A stretch of DNA of 64,000 bases from an uncultured Lachnospiraceae bacterium (GTDB lineage: Bacteria; Bacillota; Clostridia; Lachnospirales; Lachnospiraceae): the NCBI GenBank assembly GCA_910588825.1, contig CAJURF010000002.1, forward strand, positions 1 to 64,000, in the 5' to 3' direction. The translations under genes were made by a program, and so were the position numbers. The notes below the pieces were generated by a model. That model was not told the origin of the DNA. It did not search any database and was given only the letters and a program-made list of their open reading frames with translations. Of the stretch, positions 9,382-17,067 are shown in pieces. The number at the start of each line of letters is the position of its first letter. Position 1 is the first letter of the stretch.

Positions 9382-11085
9382 ATGAGTCTAAATCGAATAC
9401 TCGACCCAAGGGGGTATCAGGAGCGGGAAATCATACAGCTGGCAAAACGTCCCAGTCTGGAACAGTTAAAAGCAGGAAAGATTCTTTTCTACAACAATAC
9501 AAAACTGGATTTCTGCAATTATTATACCGTGTTTGAACGTATCCGGGAGCACTTAAGACAGCTGGGCATTACCAACTATGTGGAATATAAAGAAACGGTG
9601 CGCGGAAAAGACGCCAAGAAGCTGGGAGAATATGCGGCTATGCTGGCAGAGGAGAAACCGGATGCAGCCATTGTGGCTTTCGGGGATATGGGAACTTCAT
9701 CATCCACCACAGTTTTATCCATCGCTCTGGAGAAGCTGGGAATTCCCACCCTTTATATGACGGCGCCTCCGGGAACCGGGATTACAGAAGGGGTAGGCGT
9801 GTACCGGGCTGGACATCTGTGCATGTGTTCCGTGGATATCTACCAGGCCAGCACCGTGGAAGAGATCGCCAGTGAGGTTGATAAAAAGTGGGATTATATC
9901 ATCGGCGCCCTCACTGCGGACGGTGAGGAGCTGGAGAAGCTGGCACATATTGATTTTAAAATGGATAAGACAGCTCCGGCGAAAGACGGCCTTCTGCCGT
10001 ACATAATCCGGGAAGATGAGGAAAAGGCAAAAGAACCAGGGGCCTATATGGAGGAAATCAACGATTACTTCAATCAGGAGCACATCAGCGACGGACTGCC
10101 CATCATTCCTCCCACCCAGAAGAGGTATGAGGCCATGCTGGAGTATTGTCCCTTTGAGGAGGACATGGTGCTGTGCGACCCCAGCGGGCCCAGCGGCAAG
10201 ACGGTGACCGTAAAGGACGCGGCAGTGGCGGCGGTCATGGCCGGGTGTAAGCCCAATGCCATGCCTGTGCTTATCGCGGCATTTAAAGCATTGAACAGTC
10301 CTCTTTATAACCTGAATCAGTCAGTGACTACTTCCCACCCAGGGGGGAATATGCTGCTGGTGTCCGGACCCATTGCCCAGGAAATCGGCATTTCCGGAAA
10401 ACAGGGCTGTCTGGGACCAGGCTGGCCGGCCAACGCGTGTATCGGCCGGGCGGTGAATCTGGTGATGATGAATGTATTCCGCTCTGTGCCGGGCATCTGT
10501 GATTTGGACTGTATTGCTTCCCAGGCAGAATTTACCTATTGTTTTGCGGAGGAGCCGGAACTGGCCCAGTGGAATATGATCAACGAAGACCGGTTTGACG
10601 CCCAGACTACCACGGTGTACGTTTTGAAGGCAGAACCCCTTCATGACATTATAGATTTTCTCAGCCTCAACGGCCATGACCTGCTGGATACCATTACTGC
10701 CTGCTGTACTACTTTGGGGTCCAACAATGCCTATATGCCGGGGCCGCTGGTAATCTGTCTCACGCCGGATCACGGCATGATGCTGAAAAAAGCAGGCTAT
10801 ACAAAGGAAATGATTCAGGAGCATATCCACAAGTATGTATATCATGAAGTGCCCATGGTGCGGGGAAGGGGGCTGGTTCCGGTGCGGCCGAAAGAATGGG
10901 CAGACCGGCATCCCCTCCCGGTGACACGCACCCCGAAAGATGTGGAGGTAGTGGTAATCGGCGGACGGGGAGGCCATTCAGGTGTGATTCTGCCGTGGGC
11001 CCTGCACAGCGAGGGATGTGTGGAGGCGGTCAGGCTTCCAGATGGCAGCATTGCCAGGTCAATCGAAGATTTTAAGAAAAAATAG
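9382..11085 (+). CDS. UGSC-like two-domain protein without the redox Sec/Cys
   Basis: The 567-residue protein appears to have two parts. Residues 1-200 resemble UGSC-family domains, in which a strand ends in a U/C-G-S-C redox motif followed by a helix and a G-I-P-T strand. Here the segment is G-D-M-G-T-S-S-S-T-T then L-G-I-P-T, so the selenocysteine/cysteine position is methionine. Residues 220-500 form a second domain rich in P-G-G-N, G-P-G-W-P-A-N-A-C-I-G-R and several cysteines (P-G-I-C-D-L-D-C). It is followed within 22 bases by an FAD oxidoreductase, a likely partner. I cannot assign a reaction; the UGSC relation is by motif recognition only. Confidence 0.5.
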   Translation: MSLNRILDPRGYQEREIIQLAKRPSLEQLKAGKILFYNNTKLDFCNYYTVFERIREHLRQLGITNYVEYKETVRGKDAKKLGEYAAMLAEEKPDAAIVAFGDMGTSSSTTVLSIALEKLGIPTLYMTAPPGTGITEGVGVYRAGHLCMCSVDIYQASTVEEIASEVDKKWDYIIGALTADGEELEKLAHIDFKMDKTAPAKDGLLPYIIREDEEKAKEPGAYMEEINDYFNQEHISDGLPIIPPTQKRYEAMLEYCPFEEDMVLCDPSGPSGKTVTVKDAAVAAVMAGCKPNAMPVLIAAFKALNSPLYNLNQSVTTSHPGGNMLLVSGPIAQEIGISGKQGCLGPGWPANACIGRAVNLVMMNVFRSVPGICDLDCIASQAEFTYCFAEEPELAQWNMINEDRFDAQTTTVYVLKAEPLHDIIDFLSLNGHDLLDTITACCTTLGSNNAYMPGPLVICLTPDHGMMLKKAGYTKEMIQEHIHKYVYHEVPMVRGRGLVPVRPKEWADRHPLPVTRTPKDVEVVVIGGRGGHSGVILPWALHSEGCVEAVRLPDGSIARSIEDFKKK

Positions 11086-11107
11086 AGGATGCAGGAGAGG
11101 AATAAAT

Positions 11108-12604
11108 ATGAGTTATAGTACAGTTTATGATGTGATTGTATGCGGCGGGGGCACCTCCGGCACTGCGGCGGCCATTGCAGCAGCCAGGACCGGGGCGAAA
11201 ACTCTTCTGGTGGAACGAACAGGAGTTCTGGGCGGACAGATGAGTCTGTCCGGCCCGCCGGGATTTGCCTATGCACGGCTTTTCAATCCCCAGGGGAAAC
11301 GAGACATCGGGGGGATTGTGGAGGAGACGTATCAGCGGCTTTACCGCAGCGGACATGCACTTCCCCATCTGCGCTATCCCATCCGGGAAAAGGCAGGCTA
11401 TGGATTTTCCTATGTGGACCCGGACTGGTGGGTGGACCTGATTTTCACCATGATGGAGGAAGAACAGGTGGACCTGCTGCTGGACACCCTGGTGGCAGGG
11501 GTGATAAAAGACGGGGATACAGTCAACGGCATTGTGGTGGAAAATGCCAACGGGCGCAATGAGATTAAGGGAAATGTGGTGATTGACTGCACAGGCGAGG
11601 GGTATGTGGCCATTCAGGCGGGATGTGAGATGAATGAAGTGCCCCGGGACCAGGTACAGCCCCATACCCTGGCGTTTACCGTGGACGGTGTGGACTGGGA
11701 GCGGCTGCTGCAGTATATCCGGACACATCCCAGGCAGTTTTCTTTTAAGCAGCTGATCTTTCCCCTGGAGGATGCCAACACCCAGGAAGACGTGGAGGAG
11801 ATGTACCGCAACTGTTATGACATTAAAGAATTGGGCGAGATTATGGGATTCTATGAACTGCGGGACATTGCATTTAAAAACGGCGACTGGCATCCTTATT
11901 CCGGGGCGGGATTCTTCCTGACACCCAAGGAGGGCGGACATATCCAGGCGCATTTCCAGCATTCCTCGCAGGTGGACCATGCGCTGGCTACTGACGCATG
12001 GGATCTGACCCGGTGTAACATTGAATGCCGGAAACAGAACAGGATTGCCTGGAGATTTTTCAAAAACTATGTGCCGGGCTTTGAACATGCTTATATTACA
12101 AAGACCTGTACAGAGCTGCGTCTGCGTGAAGGTCCCCGCATTGTGGGAGACTATATACTCACTAGAGACGATGTGGCCCAGTGCCGCCAGTTTGCAGACA
12201 CGATTGGAAAGTCTTCCTTTAAAGCCGGCGGGTATCATGTGGCCTCTATGGACACGCTGAACCATGTGGCGGTTGTGGGAAATGAGGATAAAAAGGACAA
12301 TATTCAGTTCAAGAGTGACCTGGCTATACCCAAAGACGGCGGTTCGTATGACATTCCCTACCGCTGCCTGGTGCCCAGGAAAATCGATAATCTTTTGGCA
12401 GCCGGCAAATGTGTTTCCACGGACCGTCCTGCGTATCTTCGCTATCTGCACCAGACTATGGTTACCGGACAGGCGGCAGGTGCAGCGGCTGGCCTGTGTG
12501 TGAAAAAGAAGGTGACACCCAGGGCTCTGGAGGGGAATATTCGGGAACTGCAGAATATTTTAGTTGAGCAGGGAGCTGTTTTGTTTGAGTGTCCGGAGCG
12601 CTAG
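11108..12604 (+). CDS. FAD-dependent oxidoreductase
   Basis: This protein of 498 residues starts with a dinucleotide-binding motif G-G-G-T-S-G-T-A-A-A-I-A-A-A near residue 13, followed by a glutamate-ending strand (L-V-E-R). This matches the FAD_oxidored/fumarate-reductase flavoprotein superfamily. A V-I-D-C-T-G-E-G segment near residue 157 and a C-terminal A-A-G-K-C-V-S-T-D-R block fit FAD binding. I chose the ATG at 11108, with GCAGGAGAGG upstream, over an earlier in-frame ATG inside the preceding gene. It is probably co-transcribed with the UGSC-like gene. Substrate unknown. Confidence 0.8.
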   Translation: MSYSTVYDVIVCGGGTSGTAAAIAAARTGAKTLLVERTGVLGGQMSLSGPPGFAYARLFNPQGKRDIGGIVEETYQRLYRSGHALPHLRYPIREKAGYGFSYVDPDWWVDLIFTMMEEEQVDLLLDTLVAGVIKDGDTVNGIVVENANGRNEIKGNVVIDCTGEGYVAIQAGCEMNEVPRDQVQPHTLAFTVDGVDWERLLQYIRTHPRQFSFKQLIFPLEDANTQEDVEEMYRNCYDIKELGEIMGFYELRDIAFKNGDWHPYSGAGFFLTPKEGGHIQAHFQHSSQVDHALATDAWDLTRCNIECRKQNRIAWRFFKNYVPGFEHAYITKTCTELRLREGPRIVGDYILTRDDVAQCRQFADTIGKSSFKAGGYHVASMDTLNHVAVVGNEDKKDNIQFKSDLAIPKDGGSYDIPYRCLVPRKIDNLLAAGKCVSTDRPAYLRYLHQTMVTGQAAGAAAGLCVKKKVTPRALEGNIRELQNILVEQGAVLFECPER

Positions 12605-12610
12605 GGTGTT

Positions 12611-12707
12611 TCAGGAGTCACGAGTTTGGGAAGCAGAAACAAAACGGGGCTCAAAACCGTTTTGAATTCGCCCCTTATTTGTTTCTGCTTCCCAAACTCT
12701 GGCTGTG
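12611..12707. repeat. Hairpin element copy A (conserved core, variable stem arms)
   Basis: A conserved flank GGAGTCACGAG leads into a 22-base arm (12622-12643). A core (12644-12677) follows, containing a TCAAAA-CCG-TTTTGA mini-hairpin and GGGGC/GCCCC pairing. The perfectly complementary arm (12678-12699) overlaps the conserved CTCTGGCTGTG flank (12697-12707). Core and flanks recur at 44310-44405, but the outer parts of the arms there are unrelated. It sits 7 bases after the FAD oxidoreductase stop. No T tract follows, so it is not a standard terminator. Confidence 0.85.
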
Positions 12708-12750
12708 AAATGGTGCTCCGGTTATTTGGCTGGTGAGTGGAGGAGTGAAT

Positions 12751-12812
12751 TCAGGAGTCACGGGTTCGTGAAAGAAACAAAACGGAGCTCAAGACTGTAT
12801 TGGATTCGTGGA
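12751..12812 (+). repeat. Hairpin element copy C (5' half, decayed)
   Basis: The conserved TCAGGAGTCACG flank, a different variable arm, the AGAAACAAAACGGAGCTCAA core start and a diverged mini-hairpin are recognisable. The 3' complementary arm and the CTCTGGCTGTG flank are missing. The element runs directly into the ribosome binding site of the UbiX-like gene. It is best read as a partial or degenerating copy of the element at 12611-12707. Confidence 0.7.
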
Positions 12813-12829
12813 GAGGAGCGGCAGACTGT

Positions 12830-13408
12830 ATGAAAAAAAAGATTGTAGTGGGTATCAGCGGGGCCAGTGGGATGCCGGCTGCGTGGTGTCTGCTGCGGAT
12901 GCTGAAAGAGGTGCCGGATGTGGAGTCTCATTTGGTGCTTACCAAGGCGGCGGAATTAACTATTGGGTATGAGACGGAAAAACGGGTGGAGGATTTCCGG
13001 GCGCTGGCGGATGTAATTTATGATGCCGGTGAGATGGGGGCAGCTATTGCCAGCGGCTCTTTTCATACAGATGGGATGATTATTGTTCCCTGCAGTATGA
13101 AGACTATCGCGGGGATTGCAGGGGGTTATACGGATAATCTGCTGCTGCGGGCCGCGGACTGTATGATTAAGGAGAGGCGCAGGCTGGTGCTGATGGTCCG
13201 GGAGTGCCCTTTCAGCAGGATTCATCTGCGGAATATGGAGTTTCTGGCGGAATGCGGCGCGGATATTATGCCCATGATGATGACTTTTTATAACCGTCCG
13301 GAATCCATCGAAGATATGGTTGTGCACGTGGTGTCTAAGGCATTGGAGCGGTTTCAGATTGATACGGGCAGGTATAAGCGCTGGGCGGGAAAGAAAGGAG
13401 AAGTTTAA
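12830..13408 (+). CDS. UbiX/Pad1-like flavin prenyltransferase
   Basis: The 192-residue protein matches UbiX throughout. It has the N-terminal G-I-S-G-A-S-G-M FMN-binding loop, T-D-G-M-I-I-V-P-C-S-M-K-T in the middle, R-A-A-D-C-M-I-K-E-R-R and the R-E-C-P-F-S segment where UbiX has REtPlS. UbiX adds a dimethylallyl group to reduced FMN, making the prenyl-FMN cofactor of UbiD decarboxylases, and a UbiD homologue lies at 14605. I chose the ATG at 12830 with GAGAGGAGCGG upstream over an earlier GAT-adjacent start at 12800. The upstream hairpin copy C ends at this ribosome site. Confidence 0.88.
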   Translation: MKKKIVVGISGASGMPAAWCLLRMLKEVPDVESHLVLTKAAELTIGYETEKRVEDFRALADVIYDAGEMGAAIASGSFHTDGMIIVPCSMKTIAGIAGGYTDNLLLRAADCMIKERRRLVLMVRECPFSRIHLRNMEFLAECGADIMPMMMTFYNRPESIEDMVVHVVSKALERFQIDTGRYKRWAGKKGEV

Positions 13409-14565
13409 TGAACTTGCAGAGTTTTTCAGTAAAACAGGATATTGTGTTCGGAATCGGGGCGGTGAAGAGTCTGCCGGAAAAGGTGAGACAGGCAGGCGGG
13501 TCGAAGGTGCTGCTGGTGACGGACCCAGGACTGATTCCGGCGGGGATTACCGGAACTGTTGAGGAGATTTTAAAAGAGGCGGCAGTGGATTACTGTGTAT
13601 TCAGCCATATTGAGCCGGACCCGGGCTGCTGGATTGTCCATGAATGCCGGGATCAGATGACAGAGGAAAAATGTGATGTGATTATAGCCCTGGGAGGCGG
13701 CAGTGCCATGGATGTGGCAAAGAGCGCGGCAATCATCGGGTACAGCGGGAACCGCATACACGATTACTGGGGTTATTATAAACCTGTGGAAAATGAGACG
13801 ATTCCGGTGATCGCCGTTCCCACCACGGCCGGGACCGGGTCGGAGGTTACCAGAAACACGGTGATCACAGATGAAAATCATTATAAAATGGTGATTTTAA
13901 ACGACAAAATGCTTCCCCAGACGGCTCTTCTGGACCCGGAAATGATTATGACCTGCCCGGAGCCTGTGGCTGCAGCCAGCGGATTGGATGCCTTGATTCA
14001 TGCGGTGGAATGTTACCTGAGTGATCTTGCCACACCTTTTTCCGATGCTGTGGCGGAGAAGGCCATGGAGCTTATCGGTCCGGCCCTTCCCAGATTTACA
14101 GCAAACAGAAAAGACGTGGAGGCGGCTGGTGATATGCTGATGGGAAGCACCCTGGCCGGTATCGCATTGTCTCTGTGCCTGCCCAACCAGGCCCACGCCC
14201 TGTCTCATCCGCTGACGGGCTATTATGGGATTCCCCACGGTATGGCCAACGCCATGCTTTTTCCCACCACAATGAATTTCAACGCCATTGCTGACAGAGG
14301 AAAATATAAAAAGATATACAATCTGCTGCGCACGGGGCATCCCTATGTGGAAGATTTTGAGACAGACATGCTCATTGACTATCTGAAAAAACTGAACAGC
14401 AGGCTGGGTCTGCCCAGGAATTTAAGCGAGATGGGTGTGGATGAATCCCATATGGAGGAAATGCTGGCAGATGCCCAGAAGACAAAGATATGGGAACACT
14501 GCCCCCGAAGTACATCTGTGAAACAGATGGAAATGCTTTATAAGGAAGCCATGTATCGGGATTAG
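13408..14565 (+). CDS. Iron-containing alcohol dehydrogenase
   Basis: At 385 residues this has the standard length of the Fe-ADH family. Visible are G-G-G-S-A-M-D-V-A-K near residue 94 (NAD binding), T-T-A-G-T-G-S-E-V-T, D-A-L-I-H-A-V-E and the metal-site H-P-L-T-G-Y-Y-G-I-P-H-G sequence. Members reduce aldehydes or oxidise alcohols with NAD(P)H and Fe2+ or Zn2+. The ATG overlaps the UbiX-like stop by one base (TAATG) with AAAGGAG upstream, so translation is coupled. Lying between UbiX- and UbiD-like genes, it may process the alcohol or aldehyde before or after decarboxylation. Confidence 0.9.
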   Translation: MNLQSFSVKQDIVFGIGAVKSLPEKVRQAGGSKVLLVTDPGLIPAGITGTVEEILKEAAVDYCVFSHIEPDPGCWIVHECRDQMTEEKCDVIIALGGGSAMDVAKSAAIIGYSGNRIHDYWGYYKPVENETIPVIAVPTTAGTGSEVTRNTVITDENHYKMVILNDKMLPQTALLDPEMIMTCPEPVAAASGLDALIHAVECYLSDLATPFSDAVAEKAMELIGPALPRFTANRKDVEAAGDMLMGSTLAGIALSLCLPNQAHALSHPLTGYYGIPHGMANAMLFPTTMNFNAIADRGKYKKIYNLLRTGHPYVEDFETDMLIDYLKKLNSRLGLPRNLSEMGVDESHMEEMLADAQKTKIWEHCPRSTSVKQMEMLYKEAMYRD

Positions 14566-14604
14566 ACAGACTGATGATTTTTAAGATACGCTCAAGGAGG
14601 AAAT

Positions 14605-16086
14605 ATGGGGAATGTAAAAGATCTGCGCTCAGCCGTTGAGCTGCTGAAAGGGATTCCCGGCCAGTATGCCCAGACGGATGTGAGTGTGAAACCTCACGGG
14701 GAGATTTCAGGCGTTTACCGCTATGTGGGGGCAGGGGGGACTGTGAAAAGACCAACCAGAACGGGTCCGGCCCTGATGTTTAACCAGGTGGAAGGCCATC
14801 CGGGAGCCCGGGTGCTCATTGGACTGCTGGCCTCCCGGGAGCGGGTGGGGCATTTGCTGGACTGCGATCCCAGAAGGCTGGGATTTCTGCTGAACGAGGC
14901 TGTACAGCGTCCGGTTCCGCCTGTCTTGATAGAGCCTGGGGAGGCGCCCTGCCATGAAGTAGTACATTATGCCGGGGAACCGGATTTTGATATCCGCCGT
15001 CTGCTGCCTGCCCCTACCAACACACCGGAGGATGCGGGGCCGTATATTACTATGGGGATGTGCTATGCATCTGACGTGGAGACTGGGGAATCGGATGTGA
15101 CCATCCACCGTCTGTGTCTCCAGGACAAAGATTTGATTTCTATGTATTTTGTGCCCGGAGCCCGCCACCTTGGGGCATTTCGGGAAAAGGCGCAAGCCAT
15201 GGGAAAGCCCCTGCCCATTTCCATCAGTATCGGTGTGGACCCGGCCATTGAGATTGCATCCTGTTTTGAACCCCCCACCACGCCCCTGGGGTATAATGAG
15301 CTGGCTGCAGCGGGAGCCATCCGGGGAACAGGTGTGGAGATGACCAGCTGTCTTACCATTGCGGAAAAGTGCATTGCCCATGCAGAGTATGTCATTGAGG
15401 GTGAACTGGTTCCCAACTGCTATGTAAGAGAAGACCAGAATACAAACACAGGCAAAGCCATGCCGGAATTTCCCGGTTACACCGGAGGGGCGAATCCCCA
15501 GGTGCCGGTGATTCGTGTGAAAGCTGTGACTCACCGAAAGAACCCTATTATGCAGACCTGCATCGGTCCCAGCGAGGAACATGTGAATATGGCGGGAATT
15601 CCTACAGAGGCCAGTATTATTCAGATGATTGAAAAGGCCATGCCGGGCCGTCTGAAAAATGTGTACTGTCATTCCTCCGGAGGAGGAAAATACATGGCTG
15701 TGATTCAGTTTGAGAAGAAAGAGGCAAGTGATGAGGGAAGACAGCGGCAGGCGGCGCTGCTGGCTTTTGCGGCCTTTTCCGAGCTGAAGCATGTGATTTT
15801 GGTGGATGAGGATGTGGACCCCTTTGACACAGAGGATGTGCTGTTCGCCCTGAATACCCGGTATCAAGGGGATGTGGATACCATTTTCATCCCAGGGGTG
15901 CGCTGTCATCCCTTGGACCCATCCCAGAGGAACTGTTACAATCCAGCACTGCGGGACAGAGGGATTTCCTGCAAGACAATTTTTGACTGTACGGTTCCAT
16001 TTGAGCTGAAGGACCAGTTTGTCCGGGCAAAGTTCCTGGAGCTGGATGCGGCCCATTGGATGGGAGCAGACTGGGAGGGCGTATGA
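14605..16086 (+). CDS. UbiD family decarboxylase
   Basis: The 493 residues match the UbiD family in length and landmarks. The N-terminal domain has P-A-L-M-F-N-Q-V-E-G-H, the middle has the Y-I-T-M-G-M-C-Y and P-T-T-P-L-G-Y-N-E-L-A-A-A-G-A-I-R-G segments, and E-E-H-V-N-M-A-G-I-P-T-E-A and D-E-D-V-D-P-F-D-T-E-D-V follow. Members use prenyl-FMN to decarboxylate, or in some cases carboxylate, aromatic or alpha,beta-unsaturated acids. The cofactor enzyme is at 12830. An AAGGAGGAA ribosome site supports the start. The next gene overlaps its stop by four bases. Substrate unknown. Confidence 0.9.
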   Translation: MGNVKDLRSAVELLKGIPGQYAQTDVSVKPHGEISGVYRYVGAGGTVKRPTRTGPALMFNQVEGHPGARVLIGLLASRERVGHLLDCDPRRLGFLLNEAVQRPVPPVLIEPGEAPCHEVVHYAGEPDFDIRRLLPAPTNTPEDAGPYITMGMCYASDVETGESDVTIHRLCLQDKDLISMYFVPGARHLGAFREKAQAMGKPLPISISIGVDPAIEIASCFEPPTTPLGYNELAAAGAIRGTGVEMTSCLTIAEKCIAHAEYVIEGELVPNCYVREDQNTNTGKAMPEFPGYTGGANPQVPVIRVKAVTHRKNPIMQTCIGPSEEHVNMAGIPTEASIIQMIEKAMPGRLKNVYCHSSGGGKYMAVIQFEKKEASDEGRQRQAALLAFAAFSELKHVILVDEDVDPFDTEDVLFALNTRYQGDVDTIFIPGVRCHPLDPSQRNCYNPALRDRGISCKTIFDCTVPFELKDQFVRAKFLELDAAHWMGADWEGV

Positions 16087-17063
16087 CGAGAAAAGAAAAT
16101 GTGATCCGCGTGATGAGACAGGAACCGCCTTTATGGACTCCCAATCTTTTCACAGATATTGACCTGGTGCTCCAGTCGGCGGTGATGGAGCGGTATGAGG
16201 GCCGGGGCATTGGACAGGATGAATTCGGCGTCACTTACCAATATAATAAGGAAGCAAGAGGTCCTGTTCAGTGCCCGGGAGACCGGGTTGTAAAAGAGAT
16301 TGAGAACTGGCGGGACTACGTGGTCTTTCCCGACTTGGAAAACAGAGACTGGGAGTCTGCCGCCAGGAGAGATACTGCGGGCTGGGACCGGGAGAATAAA
16401 TTCAGCGTGGTCCAGATGTTTAACGGAATGTTTGAACGATCTCATATGCTGATGGGGTACGAAGATACTCTGTGTGCGCTGCTCACTGACGCAGATGTGA
16501 TGGAAGACTTTTATTCGGCGTTTACGGATTACCGCATTGGGATGATCCGGAAAATCGCAGAGTATTACAAGCCGGACGCGGTGATGGTTTTTGATGATTA
16601 CGCGGCGAAAGACGCGTTGATGATGTCGGTGGAAACCTGGCGGGAATTGTTCAAAGGACAACTGAAGCGTCTGATTGATGCGGTCCATGAGTGTGGGATG
16701 TACTACATTTTACACTGCTGCGGTTATCTGCGGCCGCTGCTGGAAGATTTTATTGAAATCGGCGCAGACGCGGTGCACCCTGTACAGGCGGAGAATCATC
16801 CCCAGGAACTGAAACAAAAGTACAAAGGACAGATCACATTCTGTGGCTGTTATGACAATGTGCACATCCTTGACCGGGAAGGGGCGGCGGATGAGGAGAT
16901 CGCGGAGGAAGCCAGGCATATTATGGAAGATATTGCTCCCGGCGGCAGCTTTGTGGCCTGGCAGTCGTTTTTCTGCCAGAATGGGGAGCTGTACCGCAGA
17001 GAGATACAAAAATATATTGACAGAGAGCTTTCAGACAAGAAAGTTGTAATAGAGAGAAGGTGA
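16083..17063 (+). CDS. Uroporphyrinogen decarboxylase/methyltransferase-like protein
   Basis: This 326-residue protein belongs to the URO-D superfamily that includes MtaA/CmuA-type cobalamin-dependent methyltransferases. L-H-C-C-G-Y near residue 222 and F-C-G-C-Y-D near 265 supply the His/Cys zinc ligands expected of the methyltransferase branch, not of haem-synthesis HemE. The ATG at 16083 overlaps the UbiD stop (ATGA) and has GGAGGG upstream; an earlier in-frame start at 16056 is less likely. No corrinoid protein is adjacent, so either the acceptor is encoded elsewhere or the protein has another role, such as O-demethylation of an aromatic substrate. Confidence 0.7.
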   Translation: MTRKENVIRVMRQEPPLWTPNLFTDIDLVLQSAVMERYEGRGIGQDEFGVTYQYNKEARGPVQCPGDRVVKEIENWRDYVVFPDLENRDWESAARRDTAGWDRENKFSVVQMFNGMFERSHMLMGYEDTLCALLTDADVMEDFYSAFTDYRIGMIRKIAEYYKPDAVMVFDDYAAKDALMMSVETWRELFKGQLKRLIDAVHECGMYYILHCCGYLRPLLEDFIEIGADAVHPVQAENHPQELKQKYKGQITFCGCYDNVHILDREGAADEEIAEEARHIMEDIAPGGSFVAWQSFFCQNGELYRREIQKYIDRELSDKKVVIERR

Positions 17064-17067
17064 CTGC

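Noticed and set aside
9664-9700. UGA-coded selenocysteine in the UGSC-like protein
   Set aside because: The key position is an ATG codon (Met); no in-frame TGA is present in the gene.
11072-12451. 459-codon open frame on the - strand
   Set aside because: It is antisense to the FAD oxidoreductase, whose GGGTSG motif and start are clear. No family features appear in the antisense product.
12611-12707. Hairpin after the FAD oxidoreductase as a plain transcription terminator
   Set aside because: No T tract follows the stem on either strand, and the same core with other arms recurs at 44310, so a repeated element fits better.
14707-16056. 449-codon open frame on the - strand
   Set aside because: It is antisense to the UbiD-like gene and has shadow-type composition rich in H, R, G and P.
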